DNA of 64,000 nt, from assembly GCA_963970005.1 (NCBI GenBank), contig CAXAMN010029027.1, forward strand, positions 1,660,287 through 1,724,286, in the 5' to 3' direction. This document shows positions 54,994 through 64,000 of the stretch, piece by piece. Position 1 is the first letter of the stretch. Every line of letters starts with the position of its first letter. A model generated the notes under the pieces. It did no database searches. It was not told where the DNA came from and was given only the letters and a program-made list of their open reading frames with translations. The stretch comes from Durusdinium trenchii. Its lineage: Eukaryota > Sar > Dinophyceae > Suessiales > Symbiodiniaceae. A program made the position numbers and the translations under genes.

Positions 54994-55186
54994 ATATCTT
55001 CTCGGCCTTTTGGCTATGATCAAGTGTAGTATCTGTTCTTATCAGTGTGACAACTGATATGTCTCCAACTGGAGACTTGCTTGCTTGCTTGTCACATCAA
55101 TTTTTGTTGGGGAAGTGTCTTCCTGAGCTTGCTTGGGGGCCTTCGCGTGCTGTGCTGGCATGGCACTGAGCCAGTGGCAGCACACC
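54994..55186 (+). ncRNA. U2 spliceosomal snRNA
   Basis: U2 pairs with the intron branch site in the spliceosome. The 5' part CTTCTCGGCCTTTTGGCTAT and GATCAAGTGTAGTATCTG are near-identical to the eukaryotic U2 consensus, including the branch-site-pairing GTAGTA at 55026-55031. Stem IIa (ATCAG/CTGAT, 55041-55058), a perfect hairpin GTCTCC-AACT-GGAGAC (55061-55076), an Sm site AATTTTTG (55099-55106), a stem III CCTGAG-CTTG-CTTGGG and a stem IV GTGCTG...CAGCAC follow in the right order. Length about 190 nt is normal. One departure: T at 55017 where the consensus has A. Ends are approximate. Confidence 0.92.
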
Positions 55187-55510
55187 CTATGGGGTAACAA
55201 ATATATAGCTGAGGACGGAGCTAGATGTGCGTACGCGGGTCATCAACACCTCTACAGATGCGTGCCAAGCTGTGCAGACGGAAGACTTTTCGACTACAAG
55301 ATTGGAGGATCACGCCATTTTCTGCGTTGAACCTTTGGTTTTCCACCTTCTTTTCATCCCGACCATCTGCTTTCAACGACCACACACATCTTCCCACAAG
55401 TACCTAAACAATCCATGCTTTTGAATCCTTTTACACCCAACGCGCCAGGGGTCCGTGGCTGTCCTCTTCTCCTCCCCACGAACCCCCACAACCCCCCACC
55501 ACACGCCGAG

Positions 55511-55607
55511 GTTCTCCACGATCGACTCCTCCAGCAGCGTGGACACCGCCCTCTTCGAGTGGGGCGTCGTCAAGGGCGACTTCCGCAACGCCGGGCGCTA
55601 CGCGATC
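55511..55607 (+). CDS. Exon, possibly gene C
   Basis: After GCCGAG. It encodes FSTIDSSSSVDTALFEWG, then VVKGDFRNAGRYAI. Donor GTGGGA. Convincing protein sequence. Phase to 54765 is not established. Confidence 0.65.
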
Positions 55608-56031
55608 GTGGGACCTAAGCGATCGGAGGCGGAGAGGGGCGAGGTGGCCACCACTGCCAGTGCTTGGAAGCATGGAGGGGGTGAGAGAGGGAAGCAGGGC
55701 TGCTCTGAGAGAGGCATGGGAGAGAGGAGGCGGCGTGCTGGAGGCTTAGGGATAGCTGGAACTTTTTGGCAAGGTCAGATGGGGATGGGTAGCGACCCAC
55801 CTATAGTAGGTAGGCTTGGTCCACCGGCGAAAGACCTTCTGGGTAGGCCAGATGAAGACTGCTTGCAGGTGATTTGGAAGACTTCATCTGTCATCCGCTT
55901 TAGTTGGTGTCATGCACTCCATGCAAGAGCACTGTATGCCATAAAGCCTTGGGGGGGGGGCCATGTATAGTCCAGTCCCCACTTTTGATGTCTAAGAACC
56001 TCTCATTGGCTCCTTGTTCATCCTTTTGAAG

Positions 56032-56105
56032 CCCCGGTCCCCGTCCTGTTCGATTCCACCGCTGCGGACGATCCGTGCGGACGATCAGATGGTTTCGAAC
56101 ACTGA
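56032..56105 (+). CDS. Weak exon with stop
   Basis: After TTTGAAG. It encodes PVPVLFDSTAADDPCGR, then SDGFEH and TGA. Could be a last exon. Low support. Confidence 0.3.
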
Positions 56106-56714
56106 GGCAATGACAATGCATGGATCGAGCTGAATATTCAGCTGCTGCAGGCTTTGGCTCTTTTTGCGTTTGGGTCAGTCGAGTTTCTGTTCAGATGGGG
56201 GTGTATGTTATATCCCGGGATACACCCAACTCACATGGAGAACAGACGAAAGGGGGGAAAATAGGGAGGTGAGGATGCGAACAGAAGCCAAAGGCAGATG
56301 GAACATCACCACCATGAATGATTTCGGGTTGCGGGGTACTTTTTCATCATATGGGACATCCGTGGACCAAAAGACATGCCTCTCGCGCTGTTGATCCTCT
56401 TCTCGTTGGCTTGCGCACTCCAATCAGCTTGTCCAGTTGGAATCGACATCGGTTTTCCAGTGCCCATGCTGGTATCAGGACATGTGAGGGATGCAGCAAT
56501 TCTCAAGAGGATCCAAAGACTCTGGAAGCACCCATGATGGATGGCAACCTTTCGACCTCCTAAATAGCTCCAAATCATGAAAACAAGCTACAAAGACCAA
56601 CACTCCCCACACTTCATCCAAAGGGGCCTTGGAAGGAAGCCCCCACAAAATGCCGATCACGCCTCAACCACCAAACAAGCTGCAACCAGAGCGAGCTGCT
56701 GCCGGGCACCGCAG

Positions 56715-56813
56715 GTGACGGTTCGCGGACGACACGTGACGCCCTTAGAGGCCGACACGTGTGAGGATGGAGACTTCGTGGAGGCCCAGCTTGGGCGATC
56801 GAACCAACGGGGG
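56715..56813 (+). CDS. Exon, unassigned
   Basis: Acceptor CCGCAG. It encodes VTVRGRHVTPLEADTCED, then GDFVEAQLGRSNQRG. Beta-like. An internal GTGAGG at 56761 is an alternative donor. Confidence 0.5.
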
Positions 56814-56981
56814 GTGCGCTCGCCCCGGCGAAGAAACACGCCGGCAAGAACGCTGTTCCAGCGTTGGGGTGATGGTTGTGGTCGGAGCAGAAGAGGTGAG
56901 GTTGGTTGGCTGTGTGGTTGGTTGGGTTGGCTTTTGGCGGTCTCCGGGTGAGAGAAGAGGAACTATATTAGTAATTGCATG

Positions 56982-57068
56982 TATAGGACCCTCCAAGGCG
57001 TGTCTGTCTATTTATAGCCCCTTAGCCGTTAAGGGGTGTCCATTAACCACCCCTTGAAGGCCACGGTA
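56982..57068. mobile_element. Family A MITE-like element, copy 12
   Basis: TATAGGACCCTCC start, TATTTATAGCCCCTTAGCCG core and AAGGGGTGTCCATTAACCAC. Ends partly degraded. Confidence 0.65.
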
Positions 57069-57318
57069 TAGTTGTATTTGATCTGGACCAAACGAGGAAT
57101 GAAACTCCACGGACTATGAAGCTTCCGGAAGATCTTCCTATCCAAGGCCCGTGTTTCAGAATCCTCAACAGCGATTCTGCAAGATGGTGAGTCTTTTTTG
57201 TACCCCTTTCTCCACCACATTACCAACAAATCGGATCTTCCTCCAACTCATTCCTCCACCAAGCTGCCTGGGGACATTTCGGATTCTCCCAAAGGGCACT
57301 CGAACTCCCAGCAGAGAG

Positions 57319-57431
57319 GTCCTGAGCGGTGGTGCGGGCAAAAAGGCAGGGAAGATCGAGGGAGAGGGATGTGCTGTGGGCGGTGATGCCTGTTTTGAGG
57401 GGCTGCCTGGTGGAAGGCCATTTGTGGAAAG
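57319..57431 (+). CDS. Exon, Gly/Lys-rich, unassigned
   Basis: After GAGAG, donor GTATGA. It encodes VLSGGAGKKAGKIEGEGC, then AVGGDACFEGLPGGRPFVE. The other open frame hits a stop. Confidence 0.55.
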
Positions 57432-58212
57432 GTATGATTTGAGCTTCCCGGACTAAAGGGAAGCTCTCCTTTTCTTCATGCCTCCAACCTAGTAGCTTAC
57501 TATATAGTTACTATATAGTAGCTTCTTCTTCTCTTTCGTTTATATCAAGAGAATCGATGTGGGTATGGGTCGGTTGGGCTCATGAACGGAAAAGCTGTAG
57601 AGGAACGGAGACTGGCACCAGGCGGTCAACTGGACCGCCCAACCATTCGGATCATCAGAGCATAGCTGGCACCGCTTCGGTCCAGGTGAAGCCCTTCCAG
57701 TCCAGGTGGTTTGATGGGTTTTTCTCCCAGGGGTGAGTCGGGTGAGTGTGAGTCTTGAAAGGGGGTCTCCCACCTGCCTCAGTCTGGTTTGCCACGTGGC
57801 GAAGGAACTCCCGAAAGCAGCCTGCTTGGGAGTGGAAGGCTTGAACGGCCGCCTTCCTCCCCAAGAAGAGCGGCACCAAACGCGGCGACCTTCACGACCT
57901 TCACATGTGCTTCGTGTCCTCTGACTGATCCTTTAGGCATCATCTGCTATACGGTATCACCGTTTTCTTGACATGTCTTCTTTCTCCACCTCCCCCCGGA
58001 GAGATCCTGAACTCCGCCGCGCCGGGAGACCCTCCGCCTTCTGTTGGGTTCCGTCCGTCTGCCCGGTCTGGGGTTGGGCGTGGCTCGCGCGGGTTTCCCG
58101 CGAGGCGGAGACGGTGCAATGTGCAGCTCTGTTGAGCACGAACTTGGTTCGGGTGCGGGAACTCTTGTGCGGACACCCAGTCGCTCCGCTCCGCTCCTCT
58201 CTGAGCGGAGAG

Positions 58213-58280
58213 GTCGAGTACGACACAGAAGCAGGTCGCTGTCGCTGTCGCAGCAGCACGAGTGTGCTCGTGCTCCTTGG
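58213..58280 (+). CDS. Possible exon
   Basis: After CGGAGAG, donor GTGGGT. It encodes VEYDTEAGRCRCRSSTSV, then LVLLG. The surrounding 57990-58310 is GC-rich and open in all forward frames. Confidence 0.35.
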
Positions 58281-58329
58281 GTGGGTTCGGAACGTCTCAT
58301 CTCGGTAGGGGGGAAGGATGGGCTTCAAT

Positions 58330-58417
58330 CCAGGAGTCACAAGACGGGGTGCCGAACTTGGAGGTTAGGGGTGCCCAGCGATGGGACCAAATACCACCCC
58401 GACATGTGAACCCTGGT
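58330..58417. mobile_element. Family B palindromic element, copy 2
   Basis: CCAGGAGTCACAAGACGGGG start, CCGAACTTGGAGGTTAGGGG inside, CACCCC...GTGAACCCTGG end. Same order as 24016. Confidence 0.75.
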
Positions 58418-59065
58418 CCAGGGTGTTTGTTTTTTCCCTTTTTCTTCGGACGACGTGGTGGCGCAAACTCCGTGCGGAGTGGCCCACGCCAATCGGCGTG
58501 GCGAGGTCGCAACCCTATCGCATCACTCGCTGGGAAGGTGCGGACGAGGACGCTGAATGGCTTCGAACTTGGGGAAGTTGGAGATGAAAGGGACTGGGAT
58601 CCTTTTCGGACACATCTTCATGAAAACTACACCCAAGCTGCGCTGATGGGTCAGGGTTTTGCAGCACATGGGAGGTTTTTTTTTTTGAATCCGAGTCAGC
58701 AAACATCTGCAGAGAGCAGGTAGGAAAGGTTGGCTTTTCATGGTGAATGTAGGGTGTGGAAGGCCACCGGTTGTCTATGAGGTCTCAGAGCACCGAAATT
58801 CAAGATCTGCTTCTTCGCAGAGTTCTGAGTTCTGACATTGACCGCACTCAGCATATGGCAAATGTCACCCCGCCTACAAGTTTCTGAGAAAGGCAGCTGT
58901 TTAAGGTGAATGGGCTGTTTTGTGGGTACGGGATGCAAAACACAGATACCTGGAATCCACCCGAGAATCCACCAGCAGATTGAGATCTGCCAATTCTTGA
59001 GCCAGACAAATCCACCTGATCAGAGAACTACCCTCGAACGAGACGACGGGAACCGCCTCCGCCAG

Positions 59066-59130
59066 GCATGGCCGCGGCCAACCTGCCCTTCACAGGGGAC
59101 TATGTCCGGCTCTATGACATGGAGGACTTG
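59066..59130 (+). CDS. Exon, possible gene start
   Basis: ATG two bases after acceptor CCGCCAG, then MAAANLPFTGDYVRLYDM and EDL. Could be an internal exon, or a first coding exon just after a trans-splice acceptor. Donor GTTTGC. Confidence 0.5.
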
Positions 59131-59422
59131 GTTTGCCGAGTTTCGGACTTGCCCTGAGGGTTTGGCACATCCATCTTGAGGGCCGCCATCAGTGCCGTTC
59201 AACGGTGCGAGGCTCAGAGGTCCAAGGAAGAAAGAGATTCTCCAGCTTTGGGAACCCCAGACACGACCTGTCTGGGACTGCCAAATAGGACTGACGCCCC
59301 CATTTTGCCCATCTTAGGACCACCCACCCCTGGCCTTTTCTCGGCATGGCATATCTGGCATCCGACTTCAGGGTCCGAGCCTGACCCACCGGCGCCCTTG
59401 GTTCCACCGCTCCCTCCCGCAG

Positions 59423-59591
59423 CCTCAAGCCAGCGTGGAGCGCCCTCGGTTCCACCGTCCACCGTGGTTCCCGGCGACGCGTTCGGCGGCGCGGCGGCGA
59501 GACGCGGGAGAGCGAGACGGGCAGTGGCCCCAAGCGGCGAGCGGAGGACTTTGAGGAGCATGAGGCCTGGGTGCCACAGCTCTTCGAGCCC
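59423..59591 (+). CDS. Exon, charged, unassigned
   Basis: Acceptor CCCGCAG after a pyrimidine tract, strong donor GTGAGG, 56 codons. It encodes PAWSALGSTVHRGSRRR, then RESETGSGPKRRAEDFEE and EAWVPQLFEP. Confidence 0.6.
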
Positions 59592-59664
59592 GTGAGGCCC
59601 GAGGGGTTGGAGCGGCTGCGGTCTGGAAGGATGGAGGGATGGATCCATCCGGCGATTCTGAAGT

Positions 59665-59786
59665 TAGTAGCTCCGTTCGTAGCTACTTGCTCCGTTCGTA
59701 GTATGGCCAGGAGCCCCGTTCGGTCGCGTCCGATCGCTCCGTGCTCCGTTCGTAGCGATGCCAGGAGTCCCGTTCGTAGCGATGGC
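59665..59786. repeat. CCGTTCGTAGC array
   Basis: GCTCCGTTCGTAGC units around ATGCCAGGAGTCCC. Same layout as 42699-42793 with a different core. Confidence 0.75.
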
Positions 59787-60159
59787 TCGTTGGACTGGGA
59801 CGGACTGTGCTTTGGTCATTTATTTCCGACCGGCGCCGGTCGTTTGGTACCCGGATCGAAGCTGCTAAAACCATAATCAGATATCCTTTTCAACAGCTTT
59901 TTGGGGGTAGAGCAACGAAGCTCTGCTTGTTTCGAGCCGGACTGCAACCAAACAGTAGTTTTTCAGCTTGGTTGGTGGGGATTCTTTTTTCTTTGTCTTT
60001 TGGACATAGTTCCACACAAACCAGTGATTTTGATCTTCGCTGAATTTGCTCATCGGTGATGAGAACACTAGATTGACCACTTGCCACCGTTGGATCACCT
60101 GCAACTAGAGGGATTGTCGGAGAGAGGGGTTGGAGGGCTGAGGCCTTTTGGAGGTTTGA

Positions 60160-60180
60160 TTTCCACCGTTTTGGCTCAAG
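60160..60180 (+). other. Possible spliced-leader relic
   Basis: TTCCACCGTTTTGGCTCAAG matches the last 15 bases of the dinoflagellate spliced leader (CCATTTTGGCTCAAG) except for one base. Upstream bases do not match, so chance is possible. Confidence 0.3.
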
Positions 60181-60486
60181 CTGTAGCAAGTGCTGTAGCA
60201 CCACCGGCCGAGGACGGACACCACCATAGACTATATATAGTCCCTTCACATCGTGTTGAACGGTGGAAGTGCTTGAGCATGAGGCAGACATCAACGATTC
60301 TTCCGAGTGTTGTTCTCTCTTGCAAATCTGGCATCTCACCTGCCATCCCACCATCCCACATCCATCCCATCTGAAAAAACAACGAACCTGCGAGGTTGTT
60401 GAACAGAAAACCAATGAAAACCATCCCACCCTTTGAAAAACCTCCCATCTTTCCTTATCTCCATCCCTTTTCCCCATTGTTTCCAA

Positions 60487-60647
60487 ATGGCTCGCGATGC
60501 CGAAGCCCCCAGCACCGAGCTGGGCCGCGGCTCGCCCCAGCGCCGCGAGCTGCTGCTGGACGACGCGCCGGCGCCTGGCGCGGTGGAGGAGGAGGGCGCC
60601 GAGTCTGAGCCGCCGCCGGTGCGGAGCCAAAGCGAAGACCAGAGCTG
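60487..60647 (+). CDS. Gene D exon 1, acidic N-terminus
   Basis: ATG, then MARDAEAPSTELGRGSPQ, RRELLLDDAPAPGAVEEEG and ESEPPPVRSQSEDQS. T-rich DNA lies upstream. Donor GTAGGG. Confidence 0.6.
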
Positions 60648-61172
60648 GTAGGGGTGGTTGGTGGGGAGGGGAGGGGTAGGTGGCTGGTTGGTGGGCTGGA
60701 TAGATCTGGATAGGTGATTGGGATCGTCTAAGAGTCTATTTTGTTCTGCCTTGTTGGGAGGTGAACAAATGGGAAAAGGGCGGAAAGGGGAGGTTGTAGT
60801 CTTTTTTGTTCCCTGCTTTGAACTGCCACATGAACTTTGAGGGCCCCTGCTTCCAGGAGCTTCCACCCAGCAGGACAACAACCATGAACCATCATGAACC
60901 CAAGTGGCGTGACCAACATGGTTTGCTCGCACCTTAACATCATGGCACCACCCCAAGTAGAGCGTTTCGAGATAGAACAGGTTCTATTGAACAGTGCACA
61001 ATCCACAAGGGTTCTGCCTATTAGTTGGGCTCTTTGGTGGCTCTTCACCAGGGTGGCCTCGGTGGCCAGACCGTCAGACGACGAACGAGAAAGAATGAGT
61101 AATCCGATGCGTTTGGAATTGCGGATGTGTCTCAGTTGGTGTGTTTGGGTGTTTTTTCCGGAGAGCTGCTAG

Positions 61173-61396
61173 CTACCGAGAGCCAAACTGCACGGGTGTC
61201 CGAGAGCGGATTTTGCTTCGCCAGCGGCCTCTGAGGATCCTTTTGTTGGCGTTCTTGATCATGTTCCAAGGGTATGGCGTGATGAATGGCAACCCTGCAC
61301 ATGCCTTGAAGACGAAGCTGGAACTTCGACCCGACCAAGCAGGCTGCTGGAGGGGCAGGGTTGCCAGATGTTTCGGGGAGCGTCCGCTTGAAGCAG
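61173..61396 (+). CDS. Gene D exon 2, first membrane segment
   Basis: Acceptor TGCTAG completes the split codon (C), then YREPNCTGVRERILLRQR, PLRILLLAFLIMFQGYGV and MNGNPAHALKTKLELRP. The donor GTGCAG is one of several choices, because the frame is open to 61686. Confidence 0.55.
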
Positions 61397-61526
61397 GTGC
61401 AGAAGAGAGTCCTTTGGGGTGTCCGGCAGGCCTGAAACTTGTGACCCCCCCATTGCCCTCCATGGTCAATCCAGAAATGGCCGTTCTTTTGATAGCCACC
61501 CTCACCCCCTTCGCGGTTCCTTGCAG

Positions 61527-61730
61527 GTCATCCCTTCATCCCGCCACCCTCGGTGGTTTGTCAGCTTCACCGCCCTCGGCACGGGACCCCCCCATGTTCC
61601 GCCCGGTTTCGGGAGGGCCGATCTCGGTTCGCAACGCGACCAACACGACCGCTACGACGGGGAACTCCCCGGGACGCGGGACGTGACCGGCGTTTTCAGC
61701 CAGGGGCATTTCAAGATGCCACGGCAGCTT
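61527..61730 (+). CDS. Possible gene D exon, frame uncertain
   Basis: Acceptor CTTGCAG. All three frames are open. The frame with PRWFVSFTALGTGPPHV and YDGELPGTRDVTGVFSQ looks most natural, but it is not the one that keeps phase with exon 2. Confidence 0.3.
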
Positions 61731-62139
61731 TTCAGCTCTCCAAGCTTCTCATGCGAGTGCTTCAGATCCTCGGTGCCTCTCATTCGGTGACTTGCTTCGG
61801 TGCATTTCGTGCGGTGCGGTGCGCGTAAGATGAATAGCCAGCGGTGTGAGGACACAGAAGCCGGTTTGGTGTCTTGACCTCCCTTGCAGTACTCAACCGC
61901 TCTGGATCCCCATTGAACATGCTTGTGGGTTTGAGTTTCATCTATTCGGTCGGCGAATCTGTAGATGACCAGCGCGAGCACAGTCCCGTTGCTGTGCCCA
62001 CATGTTTCTTCTAGCGCGATTCGTGGCGGTGGGAACACAAGCAACTCTCCAGGGCCGGAGCACGGCACGGTCATGTTTAGTTCCATTTGTTCAGCAGAAT
62101 TATCATTGCTGTACTCAGAGCAGCCCCGTAACTTCGCAC

Positions 62140-62231
62140 AAGCGATTAAGCGATTAGCCCAAGCGATTATATAAGCCATCAACCGCATAGCCAAAGCGAT
62201 TAAGTGATTAAGAAGCGATTGAGCGATTAAG
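62140..62231. repeat. AGCGATTA repeat array
   Basis: AGCGATTA or AGTGATTA appears at least seven times with short variable spacers. Confidence 0.8.
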
Positions 62232-62551
62232 CTGTTACAGACGCAATCTGAAATGAAAAGAGGTTTTAATGATTCATGCAGTGCAGCGAGACATACACAC
62301 AAAGATCAAGGCCAGTAAATCTAAAAATTGAAGTCTAAGACCTACCATGTACTGAAGAACAACACATTTTAAGAGTAGTTGACTGGACTCCCAAGCTGGT
62401 CGGTGTATGCTTTCTCTCAGACCGCTTCAACCACTTCTTCGCCTCACCGGGGCGACCGTCACGCCCGAAGGTCGGTGGGTTTGAAACCGCTTTCCGACCC
62501 GCTTCGAAGGTCGGTCGGTGCCTGAGGATTTCCTTGTTGGCCTTTCTACAG

Positions 62552-62624
62552 CCGAATGGCATTGTCTATCTGTCCTATGCGGTGATGTTTGTGGCGATCC
62601 TGATTCCCATCATCTTCGTTTGGG
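62552..62624 (+). CDS. Gene D exon, membrane segment
   Basis: Acceptor TTCTACAG. It encodes PNGIVYLSYAVMFVAILI, then PIIFVW. The frame runs to a TGA at 62654 (GADMKDKWTP), so it could also be a terminal exon. Donor GTGCTG assumed. Confidence 0.6.
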
Positions 62625-62883
62625 GTGCTGACATGAAGGATAAATGGACGCCTTGACGCTGTATCGATGAGTTGGAGATAGGGCGATAGAAATATCAATC
62701 CCCTATAGGATAAGACAACGATTGATGTATACAATGGTCTTTACCCAACGAATATGGTTCTACTAAGGATTTTAGACTACAACACCAAGTCAATCAGAAT
62801 TTTAACGATTTTTGAAGACAATTCGGGACTCCCCAAGGCCAAATGCCCAGAGAAACTGCCCAACAGTGTGCCGTTTTGGGCAG

Positions 62884-63102
62884 CGACCGGATGGTGCAAC
62901 CAAGTTTGGGTGCACTGTCGGCTTTGTGTTTGTACCATACCTCCAAAAGGATCAACATGAAAGCATGGCCCCTGCGAAGGCCAGCTACCTCTGCAAACAG
63001 GTAGTTTTCCATTTCCAAGTTGACTTTGAAATTCCTGCAACAAGAGCGGATCAACTTTCCCTAGAAGTCCAGTTCGACGATTTTCGGCACCACCCAAGTA
63101 AA
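62884..63102 (+). CDS. Gene D exon(s)
   Basis: Donor GTAAGT at 63103 is consensus. It encodes CTVGFVFVPYLQKDQHES, then MAPAKASYLCKQ and ATRADQLSLEVQFDDFR. An internal GTAGTT after CKQ (63001) may end a first exon. The start is uncertain (62884 or 62905). Confidence 0.5.
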
Positions 63103-63237
63103 GTAAGTTCCTGAACTCGGATCACCAAGTCAGACCGTTAAACAAGTATGGTCGACCGGACCTTCAGGGTTTCTCTCGGGTTTCGCTGGTTTCGCTCGCT
63201 CCGCTTGGGTCAAGCAGACCGGAATTCTGGCCTCCAG

Positions 63238-63350
63238 GACTTGTCCATCGTATATCTTCAATATACTCTGGGAGGCATTGCGATCGGCCTTTTCGAAGGA
63301 ACCTTCTTGAGCGTCATCAGCGTGCTGGGAAAGAACACCAAGACCTTTGC
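63238..63350 (+). CDS. Gene D exon, membrane segment
   Basis: Acceptor CCTCCAG. It encodes DLSIVYLQYTLGGIAIGL, then FEGTFLSVISVLGKNTK and TFA. The 3' limit is set at a GA donor (GC/GAGCCT), a rare class reported for dinoflagellates. Otherwise the exon is longer. Confidence 0.65.
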
Positions 63351-63689
63351 GAGCCTCAGAAAGCAGGGAGGATGTTGCACAATTTTACATATGTTCATTC
63401 ATTTTGCCAAGTCGGACATCTCCATTTTTCTGGAACCTCCGCTTGGAAGGTATGCTCTCCGATTTGGGAAAAAACCACGAGGCGGCACCCCCGCTGTTCA
63501 GCCCTGCTCCCGGCGAGTGATTTTCAGACTCCGAAACGGTCGCTCGCGAGGCGATCGTCTCCGAAACGGTCACCGGCGAGTCGCACGCAGTGTGAGACAA
63601 CCCAATCGCTCGTCCCGCGACCGGGACTGGACTGATCCAGTTGGGGTGGGGCGGAGCTGAGGTCAATTTTTGGATCTACATCAAACCGA

Positions 63690-63853
63690 ACCTCAGGTGA
63701 GGTCATTGGACCTTCCAAGCCAAGCTATATCAATAGTCTCCAATCATCTTCTCATCAAATGCCAACAGAGGTTGAAGGACCTGAACTAGACTATCCCAGT
63801 TCGGTATCCCAGGTGACGGGTCCTAGTTCAGGTCACTTGACCTCTCTTGGTAT
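63690..63853. mobile_element. Family C repeat, full-length copy
   Basis: Joins the two half-repeats seen at 29759-29830 and 33393-33484 into one unit of about 165 bases, from ACCGAACCTCAGGTG to CTCTTGGTAT. No ORF. Confidence 0.7.
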
Positions 63854-64000
63854 GCCAGTCCCATTGACAGCGAAGTCGTGCCGGTTTCGGTGCGCGGTCC
63901 AGGTGCCGTGTTTGGCCCACTCGTTCCTGTCCGGGTTCCGGTGCGCAGAGTCTTTGGCTCGGTGTCCCGGAAAGACTTCCTTAAGACCTTTGAAACAACT

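Larger units (their letters stand above)
60487..63350 (+). other. Gene D model: polytopic membrane protein, probable transporter (5' part)
   Basis: First exon at 60487 and second at 61173 join in phase. Further exons follow at 62552, 62884 and 63238, each with a hydrophobic segment; those phases are not proven. The layout is an acidic N-terminus of about 55 residues, a membrane segment (LRILLLAFLIMFQGYGVM), a second (IVYLSYAVMFVAILIPIIFV), a third (CTVGFVFVPYL) and a fourth (YTLGGIAIGLFEGTFLSVI), then LGKNTKTFA. Small residues within helices suggest a carrier rather than a receptor. No family named. The gene probably runs past the last listed exon. Confidence 0.55.

Noticed and set aside
59890-60956. 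Reverse ORFs of 246 and 206 codons
   Set aside because: Shadows of gene D exon 1. The + strand frame has a start, acidic N-terminus, donor and phase agreement with exon 2.
61652-62302. 216-codon reverse ORF
   Set aside because: Overlaps the AGCGATTA array and a gene D exon region, with no features.
62960-62985. AGCATGGCCCCTGCG, identical to 15 bases of U6 snRNA
   Set aside because: No ACAGAGA box or other U6 sequence around it. The bases are codons of a gene D exon (ESMAPAKA).

Overview
The window looks like nuclear DNA of a dinoflagellate, most probably a symbiodiniacean. Four things suggest this. Coding sequence is cut into about 60 short exons (40-260 bases), almost all read from the + strand. 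Acceptors are usually AG followed by G, and several junctions only work with a GC donor. One short segment (41221-41319) resembles a C-x2-C zinc motif that I recall as common in dinoflagellate proteins. A spliceosomal U2 RNA gene is present. No operons, Shine-Dalgarno sites or prokaryotic gene packing are visible. The organism call is inference; no marker gene was identified.

Layout. 1-2.7 kb: microsatellite, then a phase-consistent four-exon stretch whose first half looks like a Mib/KEG-type SH3-like repeat. 5.7-16.1 kb: scattered exons of unassigned gene(s), plus a small intronless ORF with a signal peptide and an FCAP motif (8175-8516) that may be a plastid-targeted protein. 17.5-24.9 kb: about a dozen more exons, probably leading into the main gene. 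25.2-54.8 kb: very large gene C. Four runs of exons in it keep a single reading frame across each of their introns (25226-27558, 27958-30467, 31614-39135, 46380-54765). The runs were tested separately, so their union into one gene is inference. The product is mostly helical, with a proline-rich linker and no catalytic motif that I can name. By memory only, it resembles the N-terminal part of giant protist proteins filed under DUF3638. 54994-55186: a U2 snRNA gene on the same strand, directly after the last linked exon. 55.5-59.6 kb: further exons, possibly of the same gene. 60.5-63.4 kb: the start of a second gene (D), a polytopic membrane protein and probable transporter.

Introns and spacers hold at least twelve copies of a short TA-flanked terminal-inverted-repeat element (family A, MITE-like), two other palindromic families (B, C), a hairpin family (D), several minisatellites, G-rich quadruplex candidates and one 10-N assembly gap inside a CAC microsatellite.

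Exon limits were chosen by eye from splice sites, reading frame and phase. Expect errors of some bases and some wrong exons. No database search was possible.
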